DNA of 39,921 nucleotides from Candidatus Cloacimonadota bacterium (GTDB lineage Bacteria; Cloacimonadota; Cloacimonadia; Cloacimonadales; TCS61): NCBI GenBank assembly GCA_018645365.1, contig JABGOP010000004.1, positions 1 to 39,921 of the forward strand, read 5' to 3'. Shown piece by piece: positions 18,715 to 26,955 of this stretch (position 1 is its first letter; each line of letters starts with the position of its first letter). The notes under the pieces were generated by a model. It saw only the letters and a program-made list of their open reading frames with translations, ran no database searches and was not told where the DNA came from. The position numbers and the translations under genes were made by a program.

Positions 18715-19672
18715 GGTGGAATTTACTAAAAATATAGATTTTGCGACTTTTACAAAAGCCGTAATTATTGCAGATAAAAATGTTGTAGAACAGTTTGCAA
18801 ATAATGACTTTCCAATGTTCAAATTAAATGCTACCGAAAAAAATAAAAATTTAGAAACAGTTCAACAAATTTATACATTTTTCCAAGAAAACAATGTGAA
18901 TCGTGCCACTACAATCATCGGGATTGGCGGCGGAATAACAACAGACATTGCCGGATTTGCCGCCGCAACCTATATGCGTGGATGCAGATTGGTTCTAGTT
19001 CCAACGACTCTTTTGGCGATGATAGATGCTTCTATTGGTGGAAAATCAGCGGTAAATTTCCAAAACACAAAAAATAATATTGGCACATTCTATCCTGCTG
19101 AAAAAATAATTGTAAACTTAGATTTTTTAAATTCACTTTCCGAAAATGAAATGCAAAATGGCATTACTGAAATCATCAAAACAGCTTTGATAAAAGAGAG
19201 TTCATTAGTCGAAAAATTATTGAACAGAGAAGATTTGAAAGAAATTATTAAACAAACAATTGAGCTAAAACTTTCAATTTGCCAGCTTGATTTGCACGAT
19301 AAGGGTGAACGCAGATTGCTCAATTTGGGACATACTTTTGGACACATCATCGAAGTACTTTCAAATTACGAGATTTCACACGGAAACGCTGTAGCCATTG
19401 GTATTCGGTTGGTTGTAAAAATTAGTTTGTTGAATAGATTAATCTCTGAAACTGATTTTGGAAAAATTAATAATCTCTTGGATTTGTATAATTTGCCAAA
19501 AAAAATTAACTTAGAATTTACCGAAAAAGAAGTTACAGCACTTCTCTTAAAAGACAAAAAAATGACCACTAATGCAAACTTGATTTTATTTAATGGTTTC
19601 CAAAAGGCAATTGTAAAACAAGTTTCGGTAGCAGAGTTTTACCGATACTTTTCGATGTTGAAGACAATTTAA
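18698..19672 (+). CDS. aroB: 3-dehydroquinate synthase
   Basis: 324 residues, somewhat shorter than the usual 340-370, trimmed at the N-terminus. It converts DAHP to 3-dehydroquinate (step 2 of the shikimate pathway) with NAD and zinc. The NAD-site GIGGGITTDIAGFAA is at 75-89, followed by MRGCRLVLVPTTLLAMIDASIGGKSAVN (93-120). The predicted zinc ligands are E158 (GITEIIK), H212 (LNLGHTFGH) and H228 (ISHGNAVAIG). Start: ATG 18698 with AAGG seven bases upstream, inside the end of the flippase gene. It is the last gene of the operon, before a strong terminator. The motifs fit AroB itself; a sugar-phosphate cyclase relative with another substrate is a minor alternative. Confidence 0.93.
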   Translation: MEFKTEVEFTKNIDFATFTKAVIIADKNVVEQFANNDFPMFKLNATEKNKNLETVQQIYTFFQENNVNRATTIIGIGGGITTDIAGFAAATYMRGCRLVLVPTTLLAMIDASIGGKSAVNFQNTKNNIGTFYPAEKIIVNLDFLNSLSENEMQNGITEIIKTALIKESSLVEKLLNREDLKEIIKQTIELKLSICQLDLHDKGERRLLNLGHTFGHIIEVLSNYEISHGNAVAIGIRLVVKISLLNRLISETDFGKINNLLDLYNLPKKINLEFTEKEVTALLLKDKKMTTNANLILFNGFQKAIVKQVSVAEFYRYFSMLKTI

Positions 19673-19693
19673 TGCGAATTAACACTAAATATA

Positions 19694-19723
19694 AAAAAAT
19701 CGCTCCATAAGGAGCGGTTTTTT
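19694..19723. terminator. Bidirectional terminator between aroB and lpxA
   Basis: The hairpin CGCTCC-ATAA-GGAGCG is extended by A/T pairs with an A-run on the left and a T-run on the right. It lies between the convergent stop codons at 19672 (+) and 19748 (-) and probably serves both operons. Confidence 0.85.
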
Positions 19724-19747
19724 ATATTTAGAAAGTTGTAATTCAGT

Positions 19748-20518
19748 TTATTTGCAAATTCCGCGTTCTGCTTCTTTTACAAAGTTGATAAAGATTTGTT
19801 GTTCGGCAGTTAATGTTAAATTTTCCACTTTTTGAAGGGCTTGACTTACATTCAAACCAGAATTATAGAAAACTTTATAGATAACTTTAATTGTCTTAAT
19901 TGCTTCTTTAGAAAATCCATTGCGTTGCAAACCGACTGCATTCAACCCCATCACTTTATATGGGAAACCTTCACCGCGTGTAAATGGTGGAATGTCTTTT
20001 TTGATACCAGATTTTCCACCCACGAAAGCAAATGTGCCAATTTTTACAAATTGATGCATTGCCACCATACCGCCAACAATTACATTATTATGAATGTGTA
20101 TGTGACCAGCGAGATTTACGGCGTTTGCCAAAATGATATTGTTTCCCAAAATGCAGTTGTGGGCGATGTGAGTGTATGCCATAAAAAGGCAATTATCACC
20201 AATTTGAGTTGGTTCATCCATAGTGGCGGATCTGTTTACGGTGCAAAATTCACGGAATGTATTGTTGTTGCCGATGATTAATTTAGTTAGTTCACCATTG
20301 TATTTGAGATCTTGGCAATCTGCACCGATAACCGCTGATGGGAAAAATTTATTATTATTTCCAATGGTGGTAAAGCCGTCAATCACGACGCTAGAATGGA
20401 GGATGTTATTATCACCCAAAACTACATTTGCTCCAATTATGCAGAATGGTCCGATTTCACAATTTTTGCCAATAATTGCGTTTTTATCTACAATTGCAGT
20501 TTGATGAATTTTACTCAT
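19748..20518 (-). CDS. lpxA: UDP-N-acetylglucosamine acyltransferase
   Basis: 256 residues, the usual length. It catalyses the first step of lipid A synthesis: transfer of a 3-hydroxyacyl chain from ACP to O-3 of UDP-GlcNAc. Left-handed beta-helix hexapeptides run from about 5 to 180. FMAYTHIAHNC gives H117 and H120, the latter matching E. coli H125. VMGLNAVGLQRNGF (189-202) is the LpxA signature before the C-terminal helices. It is the last gene of the ompH-lpxD-lpxCfabZ-lpxA operon, 27 bases after the lpxC-fabZ stop, with GAGGAAAATTT before the ATG. Confidence 0.97.
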   Translation of the reverse strand: MSKIHQTAIVDKNAIIGKNCEIGPFCIIGANVVLGDNNILHSSVVIDGFTTIGNNNKFFPSAVIGADCQDLKYNGELTKLIIGNNNTFREFCTVNRSATMDEPTQIGDNCLFMAYTHIAHNCILGNNIILANAVNLAGHIHIHNNVIVGGMVAMHQFVKIGTFAFVGGKSGIKKDIPPFTRGEGFPYKVMGLNAVGLQRNGFSKEAIKTIKVIYKVFYNSGLNVSQALQKVENLTLTAEQQIFINFVKEAERGICK

Positions 20519-20545
20519 AAATTTTCCTCGCTCTCAACTTTAATT

Positions 20546-21937
20546 CTACTTTTTCATTACTTTCGCAAGGAAATCACCTTCGCACACTTTTTCTTGTCCC
20601 ACATACGCATCACCGTGCATTTTGGCAAGCCCGCGTTTCAAAGAGAGTACTTTTAATTCGAAGCGAAGTGTATCGCCTGGTAAAACTGGTTTGCGAAATT
20701 TAACATTATTAATAGACGCAAAGTATGCCACGAATTTTTCGGGATTTTCGAAAGCATTCAGAAGCATAATTCCGCCAGTTTGTGCCATCGCTTCCACAAT
20801 GAGAACACCGGGCATTACTGGGTGACCTGGAAAGTGTCCATTGAAAAAAGGTTCGTTTATGGTTACATTTTTCAGTCCAACGATGGTTTCGCCAGGTTCA
20901 AATTCGATAATTTTATCGACTAAAAGAAATGGATAGCGGTGCGGTAAAATTCTCTGAATAGCATTGATGTCAAAAACAACATCTTCCAACTTTTTCTTTT
21001 GGTATATTTTTTGGAGTTGCTGTTTTTTGTGGATTTTACGAAGCTTCTTGACCAACTCTACATTCGTTTTGTGTCCAGATCGTGCCGCCAAAACATGCCC
21101 TTTAATTGGCACTCCGAGAAGTGTTAAATCACCGATTAAATCCACAACTTTGTGGCGTACGAATTCATTGTGATAACGAAGTGGTGTGTGATTCAAAAGC
21201 CCATCTGTTCCAATTTTGATGTCATCTTGATAATTAAATATTTTTTTTAGCTTGTCCACTTCTGAGGTTGGTGTATCTTGATTTGCCACTACCAAGGCGT
21301 TTGTGAGCGAGCCGCCTTTGATCAGCCCAGCTTCTTTTAGTGCAATGATTTCGTGCAAAAAACAAAAAGTTCTTGCTGATGCAAAATTTTCTTCAAAATC
21401 AAAAATACCGGGCAAAAAAGTGTACTGCGTGCCGAGTGCTTTTTGTTTATAATCTACCATGAAAGTTGCTTTGAAATCTTCGGAAGGGACTACAACGATA
21501 TCCACATTGTCGGTTTGGGAAGAGTAGGAAATGGGCTCAGTTATTTCCAGATATTCACGTTCAGATTGTTGCTCGACGGTTCCAACAGTTTTTAATAATT
21601 CCATAAAAATAATGGCACTTCCGTCTGCAACTGGAACTTCTGGTCCATTTACTTCGATGCGAATGTTATCAATATTTAAACCGCGAATTGCCGCTAAAAC
21701 ATGTTCAATTGTGGCTACAGTTGCATCTTTCACACCGATGGTGGTACCGCGTGAAATATCGATAACATGTTCGATGTCTGCTGGAATTTCTGGATTTCCA
21801 TCTAAATCTGTACGTACAAAAACGATGCCATCATCTTTTTCGGCAGGTTTGAATACAATGGTAGAAACTTGTCCAGAATGCAATCCAACGCCGTTATAAC
21901 TTGTTTCACCCTTAATTGTTTGCTTAAATTCTTTCAT
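20546..21937 (-). CDS. lpxC/fabZ: Fused LpxC deacetylase and FabZ dehydratase
   Basis: 463 residues, two enzymes in one chain. LpxC part (about 1-300): zinc deacetylase of UDP-3-O-acyl-GlcNAc, the committed lipid A step. GVGLHSG is near 16; TIEHV has E78 and H79; RHKVVDLIGD has H262 and D266; SGHKTN has H289. FabZ part (about 325-463): 3-hydroxyacyl-ACP dehydratase with PHRYPFLLVD at 332, GHFPGHPVMPGV with catalytic H368, and E382 in VEAMAQ. The two are joined by a Lys-rich linker (about 297-317). The same fusion is known from Bacteroidetes and relatives. It may balance fatty-acid and lipid A flow. The start codon overlaps the lpxD stop as TAATG, so translation is coupled. Confidence 0.97.
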   Translation of the reverse strand: MKEFKQTIKGETSYNGVGLHSGQVSTIVFKPAEKDDGIVFVRTDLDGNPEIPADIEHVIDISRGTTIGVKDATVATIEHVLAAIRGLNIDNIRIEVNGPEVPVADGSAIIFMELLKTVGTVEQQSEREYLEITEPISYSSQTDNVDIVVVPSEDFKATFMVDYKQKALGTQYTFLPGIFDFEENFASARTFCFLHEIIALKEAGLIKGGSLTNALVVANQDTPTSEVDKLKKIFNYQDDIKIGTDGLLNHTPLRYHNEFVRHKVVDLIGDLTLLGVPIKGHVLAARSGHKTNVELVKKLRKIHKKQQLQKIYQKKKLEDVVFDINAIQRILPHRYPFLLVDKIIEFEPGETIVGLKNVTINEPFFNGHFPGHPVMPGVLIVEAMAQTGGIMLLNAFENPEKFVAYFASINNVKFRKPVLPGDTLRFELKVLSLKRGLAKMHGDAYVGQEKVCEGDFLAKVMKK

Positions 21938-22959
21938 TATTTTTCCCTCTTTTTAAAATTTCTAACAACTTTTGGAAGCCATTTTTCCGAAACGATAATT
22001 CGTTTTCGTAAATTTGCATCGATAGCTGGCATACCGAAATATTTCCCATTTTTAGCTAAATCAGTTGTAACGCCAGATTGAGCACCAACCAACGCATTAT
22101 CACCGATTTTGAGATGTCCAGCAATGCCAACTTGTCCCGCAAGATAAACATTGTTGCCAAGTTCGGAATTGCCCGCCAAACCGACTTGTCCGCATAATAT
22201 GCAATTCTCACCAATTTTACAATTGTGACCGATCTGCACTAAATTATCTATTTTTGTACCTTTACCAATAATAGTAGAGCCAATTGTTGCACGGTCAATG
22301 GTGGTGTTTGCTCCAACCTCAACATTGCTTTCGATGATGACATTGCCAACTTGTGGTACTTTATTTTGAATGTTTTCAAAGAAAATATAACCAAAACCAT
22401 CGGCACCAATAACGCAGCCAGAATGGATGATTACATTGTTTTTTAAAACGCAATCTGCGTAAATTGTGCAGTTTGCAAAAATGTGACAATTTTCGCCAAT
22501 TTCAGTATTTTGATTGATGACAGAATTTGCTTCGATAATTGTATTATTGCCAATTTTAACATTTTTGGCAATAATGCAATTATGTCCGATGGCTACATTT
22601 TCCCCGATTGTTGCAGAAGTGTCGATTTGGACAGTGTTTTCAATGGTTTTCTCGATTTTTGGTTGCGAAATATCTAACCATTTTTTCACAAATTGCATAA
22701 AGTAGATGTATGGTTTTTCAACGAACATCAGGTTTGTATCTAATTTTTCATCAAAATCAAGCGGGACGAAAATCAATCCCGCTTTTGTATTTTTTACAGC
22801 TTCAAGATATTTTTGATTTTCAAAAAAACAGACCGAATTTTCGTTTGCTTCTGCTAATTCCGCAACATTATTCAACGCACAATTATTAATGAATTTTGTA
22901 TTGCATTCAATTTGTGAAGCAACTAATTTCGGTGTTAACTTTTTTGAAAATTTTTTCAT
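21937..22959 (-). CDS. lpxD: UDP-3-O-acylglucosamine N-acyltransferase
   Basis: 340 residues. It adds the second (N-linked) 3-hydroxyacyl chain to the LpxC product. An N-terminal uridine-binding domain (1-100) is followed by left-handed beta-helix repeats (about 105-300). IGADGFGY at 184-191 and the catalytic-His strand LVQIGHNC with H245 match LpxD. The C-terminal region is a basic helix ([14 protein letters not shown]). The ATG directly follows the ompH stop (TAG-ATG, no gap) and the TAA overlaps the lpxC-fabZ start. Confidence 0.96.
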   Translation of the reverse strand: MKKFSKKLTPKLVASQIECNTKFINNCALNNVAELAEANENSVCFFENQKYLEAVKNTKAGLIFVPLDFDEKLDTNLMFVEKPYIYFMQFVKKWLDISQPKIEKTIENTVQIDTSATIGENVAIGHNCIIAKNVKIGNNTIIEANSVINQNTEIGENCHIFANCTIYADCVLKNNVIIHSGCVIGADGFGYIFFENIQNKVPQVGNVIIESNVEVGANTTIDRATIGSTIIGKGTKIDNLVQIGHNCKIGENCILCGQVGLAGNSELGNNVYLAGQVGIAGHLKIGDNALVGAQSGVTTDLAKNGKYFGMPAIDANLRKRIIVSEKWLPKVVRNFKKREK

Positions 22960-23478
22960 CTATTCGATTGCTTTGTTAAATGCGTCCAAAACTTCGTCGG
23001 TAATATCTAGATTTGTATCACCGTAAAGCACTCCGCCAGATGCTACATCGAGTACTAAACTGTAACTGTTGTCGATAGAAATATTTTCGATAACATTTTT
23101 CAGTTTTGTCAAAATAGGTTCGAGAAGTTCATTTTGTTTTTGGAAAAATTTGCCATTTTCACCAAAATATTCGGTAACTTTTTGCTGTCTCAAAGCACCC
23201 AATTCGTTAATTTTATCTTCTGCTTCTTTCTTGCCTGCTTCGGTAAGCACAAATTCAGAAGCTTGATAATCTCTCACGAGTTCTTCGAGTTGTGCATCCA
23301 TTCCCATAATTTCTGCTTCCCATTTTTGACGCTCTTCCATTAAAATTGTCTGAGCTTCTACCGTTGCGTTACTTTGCATCATGATTTTATCGCTGTCGAT
23401 GTAAACTATTTTCATCTCAGCGTAAATCGCAGTTGCGAAAAGCATCGCGATGACCATTGTAAATAAGATTTTTTTCAT
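22960..23478 (-). CDS. OmpH/Skp-family periplasmic chaperone
   Basis: 172 residues. The signal peptide is 1-20 (cut after IYA). The mature protein begins EMKIVYIDSDK, a typical OmpH start, and then has a long charged helical region (about 35-130) forming the coiled-coil tentacles, ending in a beta strand region (SYSLVLDVASGGVLY). Skp holds unfolded outer-membrane proteins in the periplasm. It is the first gene of the lpx operon, with a GGAGG site seven bases before the ATG. The same gene order next to lpxD occurs in many Gram-negatives. Confidence 0.9.
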   Translation of the reverse strand: MKKILFTMVIAMLFATAIYAEMKIVYIDSDKIMMQSNATVEAQTILMEERQKWEAEIMGMDAQLEELVRDYQASEFVLTEAGKKEAEDKINELGALRQQKVTEYFGENGKFFQKQNELLEPILTKLKNVIENISIDNSYSLVLDVASGGVLYGDTNLDITDEVLDAFNKAIE

Positions 23479-23574
23479 AAATCCTCCATTTAAATTTATT
23501 TTAGTTCCGCCCTTTTTTTTGTTTCACTCAAAAAGTCAATGAAAAATGTTTTTAACCAGCCCAAAACTAATAGA

Positions 23575-23604
23575 TTGACACTAAAAGTTATCAATAGATT
23601 ATTG
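23575..23604 (+). promoter_or_regulatory. Possible promoter of the C25 peptidase gene
   Basis: TTGACA at 23575-23580, a 17-base spacer, then ATTATTG at 23598-23604, 20 bases before the start codon. There is no TATAAT. The gap 23479-23624 is shared with the divergent ompH operon, for which I see no clear promoter. Confidence 0.3.
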
Positions 23605-23614
23605 CCGACAAATT

Positions 23615-23620
23615 GGGAGG
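23615..23620 (+). promoter_or_regulatory. Ribosome binding site that fixes the C25 peptidase start
   Basis: GGGAGG lies four bases before ATG 23625. An in-frame TTG at 23613 overlaps this site and is therefore unlikely to be the start. Confidence 0.7.
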
Positions 23621-23624
23621 TTTA

Positions 23625-26600
23625 ATGTTGAGAATAATATTTGCGGCTATTTTGTTGTTGCCCTTTTTCTTGAATTCACAAAATATTACTGTAGTTGAAG
23701 AGACTGCGAAAGAACTAATTGTAAAGATTGAAATTGTAGATTTTCAATTAAATTATGGTGCTGAATTTGCTGAGATAACTTTGGAAAATGGTTTGCAAAA
23801 CTCTGAAGCTGGTTCTCCAGATATTCCTTTTCTGAATTTAAATTTAGCCGTTCCGCCCAACGGTAATTTACGCTATTCCATTGTGTCACAGAAAAAAGAA
23901 AAACTTAAATTGCAAAAACCAATTTTACCCGTTGCCAAAATTGTTAAAAATAGTTCCACGCACGATTTTATTTATCATGTTGATGTCGAAAAATATCGTC
24001 AAATTAACGATTTAATTGTGAAAAATGGAAAAAGTCAATATCGTAGTTTTTCGCTAATTCCGCTCAAGATTTCACCATTTCAATACAATCATCAAAATTT
24101 AGAGTTAGAAGTAATAACTGAATTGACATTGAAAATTGATATTATCGGTCAGACGAATTATCATCAGATGATAGATGAAGATTTTGAATTTCTCTACCCC
24201 AAATTTATTTTAAACTACAAAACTGCTAAATTTTGGAAGAATATTCCGCAAAGATTTTTTGTCAAAATGCCATTTGCTAAATCTGAATTTTGGTATAAGA
24301 TGTTGGCTTCAAAAAGTAGTGATAATTATATGGATTTTGCGGAACTTTCACAACTTCCTCAATTTTGTGATCCTGCATCTGTTCGACTTTTCACGATGCG
24401 AAAAGTGGAAGGAAAATACGAAGTTATCGAATTGCCAATTTTCATCGAAAATGGTAATAAAATGGAATTTGAACAAAACACAAAAATATATTTTACCGCA
24501 GAAAATAACGAAAATTATTGGCTCACTTTTGGTAGTGAATTTTTGGGAAAACCAAAACGAATTTTTCAGAAAAACGAACTTTCGCAAAAAGTAATTTCAT
24601 TCCAAAAAAAAGAGATAAAACCAAAAAACACAAAAACAGATTTGGAGCTTATTATCATTTATCCAAAGGCAAATGTGTTTCAAAATCAAACGGCAGAGTT
24701 GGCAGAAATTCATTCTGATTTAATTGCTGAATTGAAAAGTCAAGCCGAAATCTTTGATGAATATAGTGGCGGAGTCGCAGATAAAGATGCAATCCGAGAT
24801 TATTTGGCGGAAACATATCAGAATAATTCCAATTTGCAATATGTAATTTTGATGGGTGCAGGTAGTGACGAATGGGATGATTATAGCCCCAAAAATAAAA
24901 TTATGGTGTATAAGCGCAGCAGTACTGTGAGCGATGACTATTTTGTGGATTTTGCCCAGTTGGGTCGTCCCGATTTGGTGATTGGTAGATTGCCTGCCAA
25001 AAATGATGCAGAACTCGATGTGATTATCGATAAAATTAGTCGCTATAAAAAAACTCCTACTTTTGGCTTTTGGCGAAATAAATTTTTGATAATGGCTGAC
25101 GATGAAAACCATGAGGATCATTTTGAAGGTTTTGGCACAGCCCAAATGAATCACAGTCGTTACGCACAAGAATTGGATGATTTGATTAATGACGATATTT
25201 TCGTCGATAAAATATTTGCATTCAACTATGAATTTGACGCATATCAAACAAAGCCAGAAGCACGTGAAGCAATGGTTGACGTTGTAAATGAAGGGTGTTT
25301 GGCGTGGCTTTTTATCGGTCATGGAAATGAAGATGTAATCGGCGATGAAGATTATTTTAGTGGTGCTCTGCACATGAATATGCTCAAAAATTATGACAAG
25401 CCTTCTCTCTTTTTCGCAGCATCTTGTAGTGGCGGAAAATACCAAATGAAAAATTTTGTCTGTTTGGCGGAAAAGTTGGTTTTGCACGATAACGGTGGCT
25501 CAATTATTTCTATCGCTGGCACAGACGCGACATTTCCAGGACCCAATGCAAAGTTATACAAGCACTATTTTCAATATATTTTTGAGGATAGAATGAGTGC
25601 TGGAATAGCCTTAGTAGCTGCAAAGTTGTTTTTGACAAACACTTTAGATGCTGCCCATTTTAATATTCTTGGAGATCCGATTTTGGATATCATTCCACCA
25701 GAAAGCGTGGGTGAAATTGTCGGAATTACCGACAGTATTCGTGCGCGAGAAACTGTGGGAATTACTGGAAATTTCAATGAAAATATTTTCAATTCTGCCC
25801 AAATAATGGTGTTCGAACCAAAACACGAAATTGTTTATGAAAATTTTGATTTTTTAAATCATGATGAATCGGAACATTACACCGTGAATTATACCCAAAA
25901 CGGCAATAAGCTTTACAATGCTAATGTTAGTTTGAATGCAGGGGAATACAGTGCGGAATTTATCGTGCCAGACGATATTTATGCAGGTGAAGATGGTCGT
26001 ATTTTAACTTATGTAAATGGAGAAGATGTGGATTTTATCAACACACTTACCTCAATAAATACGAGTGATGATACTATTGATGGTATCGAAAATGACGGTG
26101 CACCTCAGGTGCAGATTTGGCTCGATTCCAAAACTTTCCAAACGGGTGATTATGTTTCTACTAATCCACTTTTGATGGTAGAAATTTCAGATGAAAATGG
26201 CATCAATATACTCGGCTCGGCGGGTAGAAAAATGTTGGTTCAAATTGACGAAAATCAAGAATTGATTGATGTTACAGACGGTTTTATTTACGATGAAAAT
26301 TCTTGCACAAAAGGCGAATTGACTTGGCAATTGAACGGAATTTCGGAAGGCGAACACAGCTTGCTTTTGGTAGTTTTTGATAATTTCAATTTACCTACGG
26401 TTATCGAAGTTTTATTTACCGCCAAACAGTTTGGAAAAGTAGCAATAGAACAGCTTTTACCATATCCAAATCCAATGTGTGATGAAACGAATTTTACTTT
26501 CATTATGACGGAAACAGCAGATGTGACAGTTACGATTTATACTATTTCGGGTCGTAAAATCCGAACTATAGAGGCTGGTAATTTGTCGTCTGGTTTTCAA

Positions 26601-26729
26601 CAAATTTATTGGAATGGCGAAGATAAAACGGGTGATGATATCGCCAATGGTACCTATTTTTATAAAATTATTGCAAATCAAAATGGCAAAATATCAGAAA
26701 AAATCGGAAAAATTATTATTCTAAAATAA
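23625..26729 (+). CDS. C25 (gingipain/PorU-like) cysteine peptidase with sorting tail
   Basis: 1034 residues. The signal peptide is 1-18 (FLNS-QN). Residues 20-200 resemble a gingipain-type propeptide (LNYGAEFAEITLENG, GSPDIPFLNLNLAVPPNG). The catalytic C25 domain covers about 335-690: YVILMGAGSDEWDDY near 406-420, RPDLVIGRLPAKN near 448-460, catalytic His in WLFIGHG (H566) and catalytic Cys in FFAASCSGG (C601). Beta-rich domains follow. The last 85 residues are a FlgD-Ig/T9SS-like module (YPNPMC, VTIYTISGRKIRTI, IYWNGEDKTGDD, GTYFYKII, GKIIILK). It is exported and probably outer-membrane or surface located. It could be the T9SS sortase PorU or a secreted protease; the sequence alone does not decide. 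Divergent from the ompH-lpx operon. Confidence 0.88.
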   Translation: MLRIIFAAILLLPFFLNSQNITVVEETAKELIVKIEIVDFQLNYGAEFAEITLENGLQNSEAGSPDIPFLNLNLAVPPNGNLRYSIVSQKKEKLKLQKPILPVAKIVKNSSTHDFIYHVDVEKYRQINDLIVKNGKSQYRSFSLIPLKISPFQYNHQNLELEVITELTLKIDIIGQTNYHQMIDEDFEFLYPKFILNYKTAKFWKNIPQRFFVKMPFAKSEFWYKMLASKSSDNYMDFAELSQLPQFCDPASVRLFTMRKVEGKYEVIELPIFIENGNKMEFEQNTKIYFTAENNENYWLTFGSEFLGKPKRIFQKNELSQKVISFQKKEIKPKNTKTDLELIIIYPKANVFQNQTAELAEIHSDLIAELKSQAEIFDEYSGGVADKDAIRDYLAETYQNNSNLQYVILMGAGSDEWDDYSPKNKIMVYKRSSTVSDDYFVDFAQLGRPDLVIGRLPAKNDAELDVIIDKISRYKKTPTFGFWRNKFLIMADDENHEDHFEGFGTAQMNHSRYAQELDDLINDDIFVDKIFAFNYEFDAYQTKPEAREAMVDVVNEGCLAWLFIGHGNEDVIGDEDYFSGALHMNMLKNYDKPSLFFAASCSGGKYQMKNFVCLAEKLVLHDNGGSIISIAGTDATFPGPNAKLYKHYFQYIFEDRMSAGIALVAAKLFLTNTLDAAHFNILGDPILDIIPPESVGEIVGITDSIRARETVGITGNFNENIFNSAQIMVFEPKHEIVYENFDFLNHDESEHYTVNYTQNGNKLYNANVSLNAGEYSAEFIVPDDIYAGEDGRILTYVNGEDVDFINTLTSINTSDDTIDGIENDGAPQVQIWLDSKTFQTGDYVSTNPLLMVEISDENGINILGSAGRKMLVQIDENQELIDVTDGFIYDENSCTKGELTWQLNGISEGEHSLLLVVFDNFNLPTVIEVLFTAKQFGKVAIEQLLPYPNPMCDETNFTFIMTETADVTVTIYTISGRKIRTIEAGNLSSGFQQIYWNGEDKTGDDIANGTYFYKIIANQNGKISEKIGKIIILK

Positions 26730-26900
26730 GTAAAATGGAAACAACCTCGCTTTTTGTGTCGATTTCCGAGCAAAAAAATGTACTCATAGAGTTCTGAGTG
26801 TTGATTTACCGCTTACTAAAATACTATTTGACAAAAACTTTTTCTAATTCATTCAATCAACAATTCACCAAATCAAGAAATTATTATTCTAAAGTGAGTA

Positions 26901-26931
26901 TTGACAAAAATAGGGTAATAAAATTTTATTG
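26901..26931 (+). promoter_or_regulatory. Possible promoter of the EF-G-like gene
   Basis: TTGACA at 26901-26906, an 18-base spacer, then TTTATTG at 26925-26931, 25 bases before the ATG. A second TTGACA lies at 26828-26833. The rest of the 226-bp gap 26730-26955 shows no gene, hairpin or RNA that I recognise. Confidence 0.3.
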
Positions 26932-26955
26932 AACAACTGAATATTCGGAGGATTT

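Noticed and set aside
23613-23624. Upstream TTG start for the C25 peptidase
   Set aside because: It overlaps the GGGAGG ribosome site, and the ATG at 23625 has normal spacing and gives a clean signal peptide.
24720-25487. 255-codon minus-strand open frame
   Set aside because: It is antisense to the catalytic domain of the C25 peptidase and rich in Cys/His/Ile, as expected for a shadow frame.
26741-26800. Possible terminator hairpins after the C25 peptidase
   Set aside because: The best stems are 4-5 bp without a T-run.
26711-26900. Near-identical 20-bp copies of ATTATTATTCTAAA.T.AGTA at 26713 and 26880
   Set aside because: The second copy is preceded by only about 17 open codons and no wider similarity, so a duplicated gene end is not supported. 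The sequence is low-complexity AT.
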